In this document: in pieces, positions 32,206 to 43,076 of the stretch | Position numbering within the stretch: the stretch's first letter is position 1 | Layout of the letters: the number at the start of each line of letters is the position of its first letter | Notes under the pieces: generated by a model | What the model saw: only the letters and a program-made list of their open reading frames with translations | What the model was told of the DNA's origin: nothing | Database searches by the model: none | Made by a program: the position numbers and the translations under genes | Assembly (NCBI GenBank): GCA_036365145.1 | Contig: JAEOAD010000024.1 | Location: 15,266,501-15,330,500 of the forward strand | Length of the DNA: 64,000 nucleotides | Origin: Orientallactaga sibirica | Lineage: Eukaryota > Chordata > Mammalia > Rodentia > Dipodidae | Direction of reading: 5' to 3'

Positions 32206-33180
32206 CTCTCTGAAAAAGAGGGCATCTAGGATTTTACCTGGCATAAAGGATGAAAAGCACAGTGAGTGTGTAGTCACATCAGTGAAGAACAGATGAACAG
32301 GTGATGGTGAACAGCAGTGAAGCAGTAACCTTCACAATCATCACTTGGAACCCAGCACACATTGGCTTTGCAGATCAGCTTGCTGCCAGCCAACAAGAGC
32401 TGAAGGAATTCACGGGTGGAGGACTAGCCTTGAGAAAGAAGAGACATGGGACATTCTCAAGCCCCAACCCTGTACCTAAGGACCTCCTTCTGTTGAAGCT
32501 GATAGAATGTTTTGTCACTGGCAGCGATGCAGCTGATATCCAAGAAATAAATGGAAAAGCTGGTCACGAGCTGCCAAATTAGTCCATTATTTAATGCTTC
32601 CCTTTCCAGGTTTCTTGTGGAGGAGTTAAAGTATTAAATGGGACAGACTGAAACACTGAATATGGACTTAGGGATGTTTGGGGAGGATTCGGATGATCTG
32701 AAATAGTTATACAAATGCCAAAATCTTTATGTTTACCTTGTCCGTTGATGCTTCATAGCAGTGGACCTTGTTTCTCCATCCGAGGAGATTATTTCTCTCT
32801 TGTTTGAGTCAGTTCTTTCCCTTCAAGCCCTACCTAACACTCTGCCTCTTATTTTCATCTCAAATCAATAACTACAGTGAGATTTTTTGGTAACGTCAAT
32901 TACAATGTCAATCTTTGTAACAGGTGTAGGTAACAAAACAAATCCACCTATCAATATATGTGATAACATACTCAAGGGGAAAAATGCTCAATCAAGGAAC
33001 AGAGAAATACAGACTTACGTTAGTCTGATCTTTAAAAAAGAAATAGGCGCAATGTAGTGATCTGAACTCATGGAGAAGGCAAGATAGCTTTAATATTTAG
33101 AAAAGTTGAATGACTGGAAGCCTGACTGAAGTGTGGTCAGGATAAATAAAATTAAGATGTTATCAATTGCCATCATAATA
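32206..33180. other. Unique DNA, no gene seen
   Basis: A 93-codon plus-strand frame (32301-32582) gives no recognisable protein and has no visible splice context. Confidence 0.4.
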
Positions 33181-33214
33181 TATAGTAAGGATTAGAAAAA
33201 AAGCCTTGTGTTTG

Positions 33215-33670
33215 GAGACAGAAAATGATTCTAAAAGCTCTTTACAGGTGATATTGATCACTGGGATGACTCAGAACTCAGTAAAGTGCTGAGGAGTGAC
33301 AGTGGAGTGTTGACCACTAAATCAGATATCTACTCTCCAAGGCTTGAGGACCATTGCAGAAAAGATAGTAGAAAGAATGTAAGAGTTAAAGGAGGGGAGG
33401 AGTATTTTCCAAACTGTCATCTAGACACAAAGTGGCCATGATATTCATGACCTCGTAGTGGTTGACACTACCTACACAAGACCTGAATAACAGGAGGAAA
33501 AAGATGATGAGAGAAAAAAAAGAAGAAAGACTAGTTGGAATGAAAGGATTCAGTGAAGGGGGATCAGGGAAGGGGAAAAGCAAGGGTGGTGGGAAGGGAT
33601 TATGGTCATGATATATTTAGTTCTATTGATGGGAGTTGTCAATAAACAAGATTAAAAAAAAAAAAAAAAG
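33215..33670 (+). mobile_element. L1 3'UTR fragment, 5'-truncated
   Basis: Aligns by eye with the second half of the 0.7-kb retroposons: TTGATCACTGGGATGACTCA, the core CAGAAAAGATAGTAGAAAG (33356-33374), GATATTCATGACCTCGTAGT, and the end GTTGTCAATAAACAAGATTA plus poly(A). Confidence 0.75.
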
Positions 33671-35016
33671 AGACTGCATTTACAATATAAATCTTGTATC
33701 CTTCCCAAACAGGTTTCCTAAATAGCCACAGACCATCCCTTTACCAAGGCTTTTCAAGATGCTTCAGTGAGGAAATGACTGGCATCCTTACCCAAAGTGA
33801 TCACGGCTTCTCTTACAGGCTGGGGAAACCGTTCTGAGATGCCGCCTGATCACACTAGAGGTAGGAATGACCCCACAGGAGACAGAAAGGCAGGTGCGGT
33901 CTGCCTCCAGAGGCTTCATGGTGGTGCTTTTCGTAATAAGGACACGTGGGATTTTTCCATTGATTACTGATTGGGGAGTTTATGGCAGGGAAGTGTGTGG
34001 GCAGCTCACAGAATTCCTTCTAAACACACAGACATTTTCCATGTCTGAAGATATAGCTTGCCCAAAGAGAGACCCAGTCATTATACTATTTCCAGGCCTG
34101 TGGTCATTTTTCTGGCATACATATATGCTGAAGAAAAAAAAAAAAAAGGAAACTTGTGCTTATTTTGGGATAATGCTTCTAAAATGACCCATTTCTATCA
34201 AAGAAGAATGGTATTGGGTCCATTATGGTCAGAGAGGAAGCTTGTGGTATTCTGGTGACAGAGTTTAACCCAAGTCCATCTTGCAATCAGCAGAGAGCCA
34301 TCTATACACACATCCCTCCCCCCCCACACACCCCTCACTTCCTGAGTGCATTCTGGAAAAAGATATCCTAGGCTGCTGGTCAGATGCTCTCATTTGTCTC
34401 TTGATTCCTGAGTAAGAATTATCACCAGGGCAGGAACCACAAAAGAAGTCTCCAATCTTCCTCTTACCTCCATCATTAAGGGAATGCACCAAGAGCTACG
34501 TGACATGGGGACAGAACTCTGCACATCCTGCCACCATGAATGGCTAAAAGGATAAAGAGCGGTCACTTCCGTCACAGCTCCATTTAATGCTCCAATTAGG
34601 CTGATGCAGAAGACAGATGGGTCTTGGAGAGCAAGTGTGGATTATTATAAGCTTAATTAGGTGGTGCTTCCATATGCAGCTGCTGATCCAGATGTTGTCT
34701 CCTGACTAACTCCAATCCTCACAGCCTCTTGCAGCCAGTCCAGGCTGCAGTGCAGTCGGCTCTACCTGACAGTCCATATGACCCAGCAAGTCCAATGTGG
34801 CCTGAACAGTTTGTGGCAGATCGGGATGTTTCATGAAGCCCCAGTAACAAATCCACTGTCAAAACCCCCTAATATATTATCATCATAAAATCTACGAACT
34901 TCTCAGCAAATAACTAGTTCTCTTTTGAGAACCAAATCATGAACTGTTACTTGACCTTGGTAGAGATTAGAGGACTGGCATTGTGACTTGAATGTATTAT
35001 TATACACTTGTCTTAA
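33671..35016. other. Unique DNA, no gene seen
   Basis: Includes a run of about 15 A (34135) and a C9 run (34318). Frames at 33867-34258 (+) and 34265-34575 (-) are unrecognised. Confidence 0.4.
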
Positions 35017-35033
35017 AATCCTTCAGTAGGAGG

Positions 35034-35262
35034 GGCTGGAGAGATGGCTCAGTGGTTCAGGTGCTTGCCTGCAATGACTAAGGACCTGGGTTCAATTCTC
35101 CACTACTTCCATGTAAAGCCAGATGTACAAGGTGGCATATGCATCTGGAGTTTGTTTGCAGTGGCTAGAGTTTCTGGAACACCTACTCTCTCTATCTCTC
35201 TTTCTACCTCTTTCTCTCCCTCTCTCTTAAAATAAATAAATAAAATATTTAAAAAATAATTC
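35034..35262 (+). mobile_element. DIP SINE
   Basis: Sense DIP with the head GGCTGGAGAGATGGCTCAGT and an AAATAAATAAATAAA tail. CCTTCAGTA (about 35021) and AATTCAGTA (about 35260) are a likely TSD. Confidence 0.9.
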
Positions 35263-35870
35263 AGTAAAAAAAAAATAAAGCAAATCATGCATGGCAGTAC
35301 TGGATCCAAAGGGAAAACCTGTGCAGGGATGTACCCAAGCCAGTCACGAACACACTGTTTCACGTGAAGAACAGTGCTCCGCCTTCCAAATATGCCTTCA
35401 TGCCATAAGGAGCTCTTCGTCTAATGCCTAGCGAGGAGCTTGGGAATCAGATAAGTAGACTGGTAGATACATAGCTGTATAGGTAGACGCACAGATGGGT
35501 AGCCAGGTTTCATAGATACTTCTTGTTTATTTCTTGGGGCCAGCGTTTATTGATTATGCAACTTTACCACACATCTGCTTGACTCAGTGTTGGTACTAAA
35601 TGGAGGCACATCTTGTTCCAGATTCTCTTAGAAGAAGCCATGAATTGAGTAAAATGATGGCACGAAACATGAGTAAAACTTAATATTTTAAGCAAGTGAT
35701 TTAAAAACTGGAAACAATCAGATTTCAGCCTGAGGGTTGTAGATAAACCTTTTGGAATGCACCCACAATGGCAAAATGCCAGTGTACAATTTAAATGCTT
35801 GCCCAAAGTCTCAAGATAGATCATGACTCAGTTTCTGGATGTCAGTCAGTCTCTTGTATTTTTTCTCAGT
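35263..35870. other. Unique DNA, no gene seen
   Basis: Minus-strand frame at 35564-35824: no recognisable similarity. A GATA-like TAGACTGGTAGATACATAG stretch lies at about 35456-35475. Confidence 0.4.
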
Positions 35871-35879
35871 GCTTGTTTG

Positions 35880-36315
35880 ATGGTCCTATGAACCATGCAC
35901 CTAATGATGATGACACTGATGAAACCTACCACAGGAAGTTTCATGGTGTCACCTCACCTAAACATGTCTAATAGAAAGAACTTAAAACTATGACCTTATT
36001 AGAGAAAGAATTTTGTGGATATGATTCAGTTATAACACTTGACAGGAGATCACCTGGATTATACGAGTGGGTCTTTAACTCCACTGAAAATGTCCTTATA
36101 AGAAAGAGATGAGCATGTGAATTGAAATTGGAGTCGTACAGTCACTAGCAAAGGGACACTTGGAATCCCTGGCAACTTGGGAAAATAAGGAAGGACTCTC
36201 CTAGAGTCTTTACTAGATCAAGGTGCTACCAACACCTCTGTTTTCTTGCTTCCACATAATGCAATTATGTGACTTTAAAGCCATCAAGTTTGTGGTGATT
36301 TGTTATAGCACCCAA
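35880..36315 (+). mobile_element. MLT1-like MaLR LTR, ancient
   Basis: Ordered MLT1-type phrases: AATGTCCTTATAAGAAAGAG, ATTGGAGTCGTACAGTCACT, GGAATCCCTGGCAACTTGGG, GACTCTCCTAGAGTCTTTAC, AAGGTGCTACCAACACC, and the terminal GCCATCAAGTTTGTGGTGAT plus TTTGTTATAGCACCC. Heavily diverged, so shared with other mammals. Confidence 0.65.
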
Positions 36316-36363
36316 AGGAAAAATGGGTGTACCAAGATCTGAGACTTCTCTGCATTAAAGCTT

Positions 36364-36364
36364 T

Positions 36365-36411
<47 letters not shown>

Positions 36412-36613
36412 GAGAGAGAGAGAGAAAGGGGAAGAGAGAGAGGCCTTCAGAGAGTGCAAACCAACTCCAGATGTGCGTGCCCCCTTGTGCACACGTGCAA
36501 CATTGCACACTTGCATCACTGTGCCTCTGGCTTATGTGGGACCCGGAGATTTGAACATTAGTGCTTAGGCTTTGCAGGCAGGTGCCTTCACTGCTAAGCC
36601 ATCTCTCCAGCCC
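36364..36613 (-). mobile_element. DIP SINE, long subfamily
   Basis: Antisense with a long (TTTA)n tail, then GTGCAACATTGCACACTTGC as the inserted segment. The head ends CATCTCTCCAGCCC. TSD TAAAGCTT at 36356-36363 and 36614-36621. Confidence 0.92.
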
Positions 36614-36621
36614 TAAAGCTT

Positions 36622-37590
36622 ATTTTGTTATCACCATTGCTGAATTCTCAGTTTTCTAGTAGAATCAGTCCAGCTTCAGCTGAGTGCCAAAGCCTGGGCA
36701 AAACTCTTGGCAGTTTCCTTTGAATGGCTCCCATCAAGTCTTTATGCCATTCAACAGAGCACTCAGGAAAGATGGACTAACATTTCCTACCACTATTCTT
36801 AGGGACTTAACGGGTGCTTGTTTACTTTACAAAAGAGTAGATTGTTCACCATTTCTCTGACTATGCACTTTGAGTTCTTGATGGAAATCAGGTCATATGA
36901 GATTATTGGTTTTTATCGTGTAGCTCATCATCCCAAAGCGGCCCATGCTGAGAGTCATCGGATGACCACTTGGAAGCCATCTACAGTTCCATTGTAGGAT
37001 CCCCTTGTGAGAGCAGATGGCTATTTAGGAAGAGATATATAAAATGACTCCCTCATAGAATATGTGAATCTGAGGGAAAGGGGACGATAGAAGTATTACT
37101 GTTGTTCAATATGATACCTCATAGTGTGTTCTAGAAATTGTGCTAACTCCAACACTCTGGCTTAAAGCAAGGGATAAATGTATCTACCAGGATCATTACA
37201 TAGATGGTATAGAGTGGGAGGCTGAGATAGCCACTTGGTCTCTATATTTCTCACCATAATTGGCTATATTGAAAAGAGGGACTAAGGTACCACCTGAGGT
37301 GATTAATCCCACGCTGAATGAAACATGAATTTCTAGCTCACAACAGTGGCAGCAAGGAATATAGACAAAACCAGTTGAAACAAGAATGGGGTGGCAATCT
37401 TTATATTGCCATGCTTAGAAAATAATAGTAATGATTAAAGATGATGTCTTCCTATTTAGAAGGACCATAAAGGGCTCAACATGCTCACGAATACAGGCCA
37501 TGTGTGTGTGTGAAACAATAGAATATCTTTGCTCAGTTTTGTAGGCCAAGTTAATCAGCACAATTGCTTTCTTCTGAGACCTCTCTTTCA
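36622..37590. other. Unique DNA, no gene seen
   Basis: No repeat or recognisable frame; a (TG)5 run lies near 37503. Confidence 0.4.
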
Positions 37591-37596
37591 CTTTTA

Positions 37597-37675
37597 TTTT
37601 TAAGTCCTGGGGACTGAATTCAGGGCCATGCCCATGTTAAATAAGCATGCAGCCACTGGATTACATCCCAACCCT
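37597..37675 (-). mobile_element. ID-like SINE remnant
   Basis: Antisense tRNA-derived head: TCCTGGGGACTGAATTCAGG, GGCCATGCCCATGTTAAATA and ATTACATCCCAACCC. This matches the ID pattern. Confidence 0.5.
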
Positions 37676-37694
37676 TCTTTATTTGTCTTTACTA

Positions 37695-37925
37695 TTTTAT
37701 AAAATATATTTTATTTATTTATTTGTTTATTTGTATGCTGAGAGTGATAGAGAGAAGAGACAGAGAAAGAATGTGTGTGCCAGATCCTCTAGCTGCTGCA
37801 AACAAACTCCAGGCACACATACCTCTTTGTGAATCTGGATTTATTTGGGTATTGTGGGAATCAAACCCAAGCTGTCAAGTTCTGTAGGCAAGTGCCTTAA
37901 CAGCTGCGACATCTCTCCAGCCCCT
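37695..37925 (-). mobile_element. DIP SINE
   Basis: Antisense DIP, moderately diverged (GCCAGATCCTCTAGCTGCTG). The head ends CGACATCTCTCCAGCCCC. Confidence 0.85.
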
Positions 37926-38316
37926 ATTTTAACATATTTTAACATACAAAAATGATGCATGACATTTATATATATATATAATATGTATAACTGTACTTTG
38001 CTCGTATTTATCCTCTTGCCCTCTCCTGTCATAACATATACATTCATTTCCTTCTTCCATTCCTCTGTTCAATAAAGGGTTGAGATATCACAGTTGCCAC
38101 AGTTGTGCTGACCAATGGCACAGTTCGCATGGGACAGGAGTAGATAATGCTACTGGATTGGAGACATGTGTTTGGATTTGTATTTAATGAAACTTCGGAA
38201 GGTCTCCTCATTGTGTGTGTTAAAACATTGGTTTTAATAACATAGGAAGTGATATCATTATATCTTAAGGAAACACATTTCTGGGTGAAGAGAATACTGT
38301 GTAGAGATTTAAATTT
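37926..38316. other. Unique DNA with a short TA run
   Basis: A (TA)n run lies at about 37966-37985. No gene was seen. Confidence 0.4.
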
Positions 38317-38329
38317 GAGAAATAGTTTT

Positions 38330-38550
38330 TTATTTTTATTTTTATTTATTTATTTGCAAGCAGAGAGATAGAGATAGAAGAGAGGCAGACAGAGAGAGAA
38401 TGGGCATGCCAGGGTCTCTAGCTACTGAAAATGAACTCCAGATGCATGTGCCCCTTGTGCATCTGGCTTAAGTGGGTCATGGAGAATCGAACCAGGATCC
38501 GTTGGCTTTGCAGGCAAACGCCTTTAAGCGCTAAGCCATTTCTCCAGCCC
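38330..38550 (-). mobile_element. DIP SINE
   Basis: Antisense DIP bounded by the perfect TSD GAGAAATAGTTTT (38317-38329 and 38551-38563). Confidence 0.95.
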
Positions 38551-38563
38551 GAGAAATAGTTTT

Positions 38564-38898
38564 AAAGTAAGGAAGTTGTCACATTTTTGCTGCCCATGGA
38601 CTAAATTTCCTGTTAAAAGGAATTATTTGAAGCAGAAGTCTCAGGAAGAAGCCTGAGTAGGAACAATGGTTCTCTTTTTCTGCAAGCCAGGGGTTTGCCA
38701 TAACACCGGTGCAGTTAACTGCTCAATCCTGAGACCTTTCAATCAAGGTGAAGTGATACAAATATCTCAAAGCCATATCCAGTCATCTTCAAGATGGTGT
38801 CAGGGTTAGTTCCAGCATGTGTGGTGCTAGGTGTGGGGAGGTCAGTGGAGGGTTTGAAGAACATCTGTCAATGTGGCTGATGTGCCTTAACATAACTC
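38564..38898. other. Unique DNA, no gene seen
   Basis: No repeat or recognisable coding frame was seen between the DIP and the split B4. Confidence 0.4.
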
Positions 38899-38936
38899 CT
38901 CCAGACTCTGGGGAGACGGCACAGTCTGTAAAGTGC
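38899..38936 (+). mobile_element. B4 SINE, 5' part (split by LTR element)
   Basis: CCAGACTCTGGGGAGACGGC then ACAGTCTGTAAAGTGC is the ID-like head of a B4. It continues at 40833 with GTGCTTACCATACAAG on the far side of the LTR element. Confidence 0.8.
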
Positions 38937-39330
38937 TGTGGTAGTTTGAATATATGTCCCCCAATATATTCAGTATTTTATTAGTTTATAGTTTACATCT
39001 GCAATCACCTTGCTAGAGGCAAGGTCACTGGGGGCCCGGTCTTAAGGTGTGGTGATGGGTTTGAGATTCCATTGTAAAGATATGCAAATGTGTCTAGCAG
39101 GAGTTCCTGAAGTCTGCTGTGTGACCTTTTGGCTGTAGTTTGTTTTGCTCTGTGTGCTGTGGTGGCTGGTTGGCTTTTGCTCTCTCTGCCTGGCCTTGTA
39201 GAGCAGGCCGCTTCTCTTGCCATTATGGAACTTCCCCTGGATCTGTAAGCTTCAATAAATAATATCCCTTCCTCCATAACTGTGCCTGGTCTGGAAGTTC
39301 ATCTCAGCGAACCTGAAGCTGTCTGCAACA
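38937..39330 (+). mobile_element. 5' LTR of MaLR-like retrotransposon
   Basis: A 394-bp LTR beginning TGTGGTAGTTTGAATATATG and ending CTGTCTGCAACA (TG...CA termini). It carries AATAAA (AGCTTCAATAAATAATATCC) near the 3' side. The first 240 bp are identical to the 3' LTR except for two one-base differences in C and G runs. Open frames on its minus strand are LTR sequence. Confidence 0.88.
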
Positions 39331-40560
39331 GTAAAGTGGTACCGAGGAGTGTGGGGTGAGATGAACCTGACCGTGTGGATATTCGTCTTTTGGAACCTTT
39401 GTTTTGGAGGAATGGGCATGGACTTGGTGCTTGCAACTGAAGATGCCTTCTGGAGTGGTAAGCCAAGTTTTATGGACTATTCTGATGAGAGTTTGAGAAT
39501 GCTAAGTGCAGATAGTACTGAACTTCGAGGCTTGGCTTATGAGGTTTCTAAGGGGAAGGAAAGTCTGCAGAGGACTTTGTTGGAACTGGGCTACTGGCAT
39601 AAGGGATGGCTACGTTCTGCTATCCAGGCCCAGAGTGTTTGATAAAGGTTAAATTTGTAATGGACTGATGTGCTTGGCTAAAGATATCGGACTGAGATTT
39701 TAAGATTTTAAGTTGGAAAACCTCAAGCAAGTTAAAAGCAGAGGCACTGAGACTGGTTTTAGGTTACTGGAGCTTCTATTGTCAACGCATTAGCAATCTT
39801 AAGGAAGGTGGAAGGAAGGTGGCCTGACTTGATTTACATTAAAACAATGGAGAGGATGCCTGAGGAAAGACTGTTAAAAATGCAAATTTTTGGAAAGAGT
39901 TGACTGGAGAAGGAACCTGCTTTTCAAGGCTATGGTTTATTTTGTCCCTGGATTTAGAATATGGCTGTGTCCTGCACACCTGGTATTAGTTTTGGAAATA
40001 TGAAAAATGCATAGAATGGTCATGAGTTGCACACGGTTCCAGGAGCCGCTGCTGAGATGCGGCATGAAGCAGGGCATGAAGACCCTCAGGAATAGGCTGG
40101 AAGAGCCTTTGGAAGATGGACTGTGGGTTGCATGGAGACCTGAAGATGTTTTGGATATACCAGGACTGTGCAAAAGGACTACCATGGAGTGCAGTGTTGA
40201 ACTGGGATGAAAGTTTTCCCTGGCGACTCTGCCCAGCTGGAGGGGTGGAATTGGTAAACATGGAGACTGTTAGTCTCTGGTTATATTGAACTTGAACTGC
40301 AGAAGTTTGATGATGGCTGATGGTGATTGAGTTTGCATTGTTTTAGTCTCTCCTTGCTATTCCTTATACAGTTAAAATGTTTACTCTGTGCCTTTACATG
40401 TTGAAAGTATTTAACTTGTTTGATTGTACAGGACTCACTATCTTAAGTTGATCAAGACTGTGAGAACCTTTGAAATTGGACTGAGTACAATTTACAATGT
40501 GTGATAGTTATAAATCTATTGGGGACCAGGAGCTAAATATATTGGGGGCCAGGGGCGGAA
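39331..40560 (+). mobile_element. Internal region of non-autonomous MaLR-like element
   Basis: About 1.23 kb between the LTRs. It opens with a primer-binding-site-like TGGTACCGAGGAGTGTGG (39337-39354), resembling the tRNA-Leu type used by ERVL/MaLR elements. It closes with a purine-rich tract, GGGGGCCAGGGGCGGAA (40544-40560), directly against the 3' LTR. No gag, protease, reverse transcriptase or integrase is recognisable. The longest frame is 97 codons (39349-39642), starting just inside the binding site; it matches no domain I know and may be chance or a decayed remnant. The element would have needed enzymes in trans. Confidence 0.8.
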
Positions 40561-40832
40561 TGTGGTAGTTTGAATATATGTCCCCAATATATTCAGTATT
40601 TTATTAGTTTATAGTTTACATCTGCAATCACCTTGCTAGAGGCAAGGTCACTGGGGCCCGGTCTTAAGGTGTGGTGATGGGTTTGAGATTCCATTGTAAA
40701 GATATGCAAATGTGTCTAGCAGGAGTTCCTGAAGTCTGCTGTGTGACCTTTTGGCTGTAGTTTGTTTTGCTCTGTGTGCTGTGGTGGCTGGTTGGCTTTT
40801 GCTCTCTCTCGAACCTGAAGCTGTCTGCAACA
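40561..40832 (+). mobile_element. 3' LTR of MaLR-like element, internally deleted
   Basis: Begins and ends with the same bases as the 5' LTR but is 272 bp long. About 120 bp between GCTCTCTCT and CGAACCTGAAG are missing, which removes the AATAAA segment. Flanked on the right by GTGC (40833-40836), the copy of GTGC at 38933-38936 (TSD of 4-5 bp). Confidence 0.88.
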
Positions 40833-41135
40833 GTGCTTACCATACAAGCAGGAGGGGAACGGAGTTCAGATCCCCAGCACCTGTGTAAATTACCAGGCAT
40901 GGTGGTGCACACCAGTAAGTCAGCCCCAGGGAAGCAAATTCACGAGGATCCCTAGAGCTTGCTAGCCAGCTAGACTAGGCTAATTGGGGAGCTTCAGGTT
41001 CAGTGAGACTTTGTCCCAAAAAATATAGATGGAAAGCAATGGAGAAGACACTTGATGTCAAACTTTGACCTTAACATACATGCATTGGAAAACACATATA
41101 CACACATGTACACACCACACACAGATAGACATGTG
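40833..41135 (+). mobile_element. B4 SINE, 3' part
   Basis: Resumes the B4 head (GTGCTTACCATACAAGCAGG), then AGATCCCCAGCACCTGTG, CCAGGCATGGTGGTGCACAC, GATCCCTAGAGCTTGCTAGC, GACTTTGTCCCAAAAAAT, and a CA-rich tail. A T-run follows at about 41139. Confidence 0.85.
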
Positions 41136-41339
41136 CATTTTTTTTTTTTTTTTTTGTCGTCAAGATGATCATTCCAGTGGAAAAGACTTGGCTATAATCA
41201 CAGTGCTTGCCAGTTTCCTGAGCCTGACTCTTCAGTGATACTTAACATAAAATCTGGCTGGCTTTTGTTCTGGTTATTAGATGGGAACCTGGAAGCTCTT
41301 AGAATTTCCTGCATAATAACAGTATCTTTTTCTTCACAA

Positions 41340-41761
41340 TGGATGTCTGATGACAGACCCCCTAGATATTGACTCGGGATTATTCTGGTTGTAATGTATA
41401 ACTAGAGACCAAATACATAACTGGAGGATTGGAAGTTTAGTGCTGTATATTAGCCCAATCTACTGACCTCTGGAAAGACCAGAGGCATAGCTCTACCATG
41501 TGACCAGTGACTCAATCAATCAGCAATATATAATGAAAGACCCATTAAAAACTCTTCCTTTCACCTAAACCAGTAGTAAATTCGTCAGATTCGTAAGCAT
41601 ACATAAGTGTGCTAGGATCATGACAGACCCTAAGGACATGAACATTCTGTGTTTGGGACATTCTCATACTCTCTTCATTTAATTGCTCTTGATTTGTATT
41701 CTACATAATAAAAGGTTATTATAAATGTTATTATATATTCTCCTGAGTTTTGTGAGTTGTT
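41340..41761 (+). mobile_element. Ancient ERV LTR-like remnant, left part
   Basis: Ends with an LTR-type 3' region: ACATAATAAAAGGTTATTAT then CTCCTGAGTTTTGTGAGTTG. The family is not certain (an MLT2/MER-type LTR by memory). Continues after the inserted B1. Confidence 0.35.
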
Positions 41762-41770
41762 CTGACAATT

Positions 41771-41931
41771 TTTTTAATTTGTTTTTTTGTTTTTTCAAGG
41801 TAGGGTCTCACTCTAGCTCAGGCTAACCTGGAATTCACTCTGTCGTCTCAGGGTGGCCTTGAACTCATGGCGATCCTCCTACCTCTACCTCCCAAGTGCT
41901 GGGATGAAAGGCGTGTGCTACTATGCCTGGC
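41771..41931 (-). mobile_element. B1 SINE
   Basis: Antisense B1 inserted into the LTR remnant: TTTTTTCAAGGTAGGGTCTC to GCTACTATGCCTGG. CTGACAA at 41762 and 41932 is its TSD. Confidence 0.9.
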
Positions 41932-42020
41932 CTGACAAATTATTAATTCTGGGAGAATAGGGGATATTGATAACCTCCAAATGTGTAGCAGGTTAGTTAG
42001 ATGTTATTACAATTTGTATA
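41932..42020 (+). mobile_element. Ancient ERV LTR-like remnant, right part
   Basis: AAATTATTAATTCTGGGAGA then CAAATGTGTAGCAGGTTAGT resembles the terminal segment of the LTR type named for the left part. Confidence 0.35.
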
Positions 42021-42034
42021 TATAATCAGCCCCT

Positions 42035-42390
42035 CCCATGCACACACAGGCTCTTGGGCATACACATGGAGTTCTCAGCTGATAGTGCTGTTTTGGAGGT
42101 TGTGAAACCTACAGGAGGTTGGGCTAGCTGAAAGAAGTAAGGTACTACAGGGAGGGGGCAATGAAGATGATTGCCTTTTTCTGTTGGTGGCCCTGATCTC
42201 TCTACTTTCTAGTCCAACAGGATGTGATCAAGCAGCCTCGCATTCCCACTGCCATATCTTCCCCACCATGATTGTAAATACCCTCTCACACCATGAGCAG
42301 AAACAAATCCTTCCTCCCTTACATTGCTTTGGGTCAAATATTTGTTTACAACGATGAGAAAAGTAATTATTACTGTTGTGCAGATAGCCG
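42035..42390 (+). mobile_element. Degenerate MaLR/URR1-like repeat
   Basis: GAGGTTGTGAAACCTACAGG, GGTTGGGCTAGCTGAAAGAA, TCTTCCCCACCATGATTGTA, then ATGAGCAGAAACAAATCCTT and TTTACAACGATGAGAAAAGT follow the order of this old repeat class. Frames here on both strands are repeat-derived. Confidence 0.45.
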
Positions 42391-42504
42391 TATGTGGAAT
42401 GTGAGAAGAGGGCTTTGGGGAGCACTGTGCCTTTCATCAGTGAAATGTGACCTCACTTGGGATGTGAGGATCAACATAGCATTGCATTTAAGTTTTTAAA
42501 ATTT

Positions 42505-42840
42505 GTGTGTTTTTATGTGTGGAGTGTGTGTATGTATGTACGCATGTATGTATATGATGTGTTGGGGGGCACACTGGTGGGGGTCAGGAGACAACCTTAG
42601 GGTGTTTGTCATCTCCTTTTCTTGCTAAACCACTGCATGTGCAAGCCTAGCAGGTCCGCAAGCTTCAGGATTCTTCTGGCTCCACCTCCCATTGCCTCTC
42701 ATTGCTGTAGGTACATTGTGATGATAGACATGTGTGGCACCTTGCATCCAGCTCTACATGGGTGCTATGGAGGATTGAACTTGGGGTGGCAGGCTTGCCA
42801 AAGCAACTGCCTTTAGTCACTGAGCCATGTCCTTTGCACA
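42505..42840 (-). mobile_element. B4-type SINE
   Basis: Antisense: a TG/TATG-rich tail (GTATGTATGTACGCATGTAT), GGTCAGGAGACAACCTTAGG, a degraded B1 centre, and the head GGATTGAACTTGGGGTGGCA to CACTGAGCCATGTCC. Confidence 0.65.
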
Positions 42841-42904
42841 CATCGCATATAACTTCACTGTCCACTTGGAGAACCACCTCATACTATCCCAGTAAATTCT
42901 TTTT

Positions 42905-43076
42905 AAATTTTTTGTTTTTCTTTTTGTTTTTTTGGGGGGGGGCTCAAGGTAGAGTCTCACTCTAGACCAGGCTGACCTGGAATTCACTATGTAGTCTCAA
43001 GGTGGCCTTAAACTCACAGCAATCCTCTTACCTCTGCCTCCAAAGTGCAATTAAAGGTGTATGCCACCACACCCAG
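42905..43076 (-). mobile_element. B1 SINE
   Basis: Antisense B1: GGCTCAAGGTAGAGTCTCAC to ATGCCACCACACCCAG, with a small deletion at the CTGGGATTAAAGG block. TTCTTTTTAAA (left) and TTCTTTAAAAA (right) are likely TSDs. Confidence 0.88.

Noticed and set aside
31868..32277. 129- and 72-codon minus-strand frames rich in Phe/Tyr/Ser/Ile/Leu
   Set aside because: Translation of the (AATAG)n satellite complement; repeat-driven.
32301..32582. 93-codon plus-strand frame
   Set aside because: No similarity, no splice context, and a single isolated frame in AT-rich DNA.
36361..36412. (TTTA)n as an independent microsatellite
   Set aside because: It is the A-rich tail of the antisense DIP with TSD TAAAGCTT.
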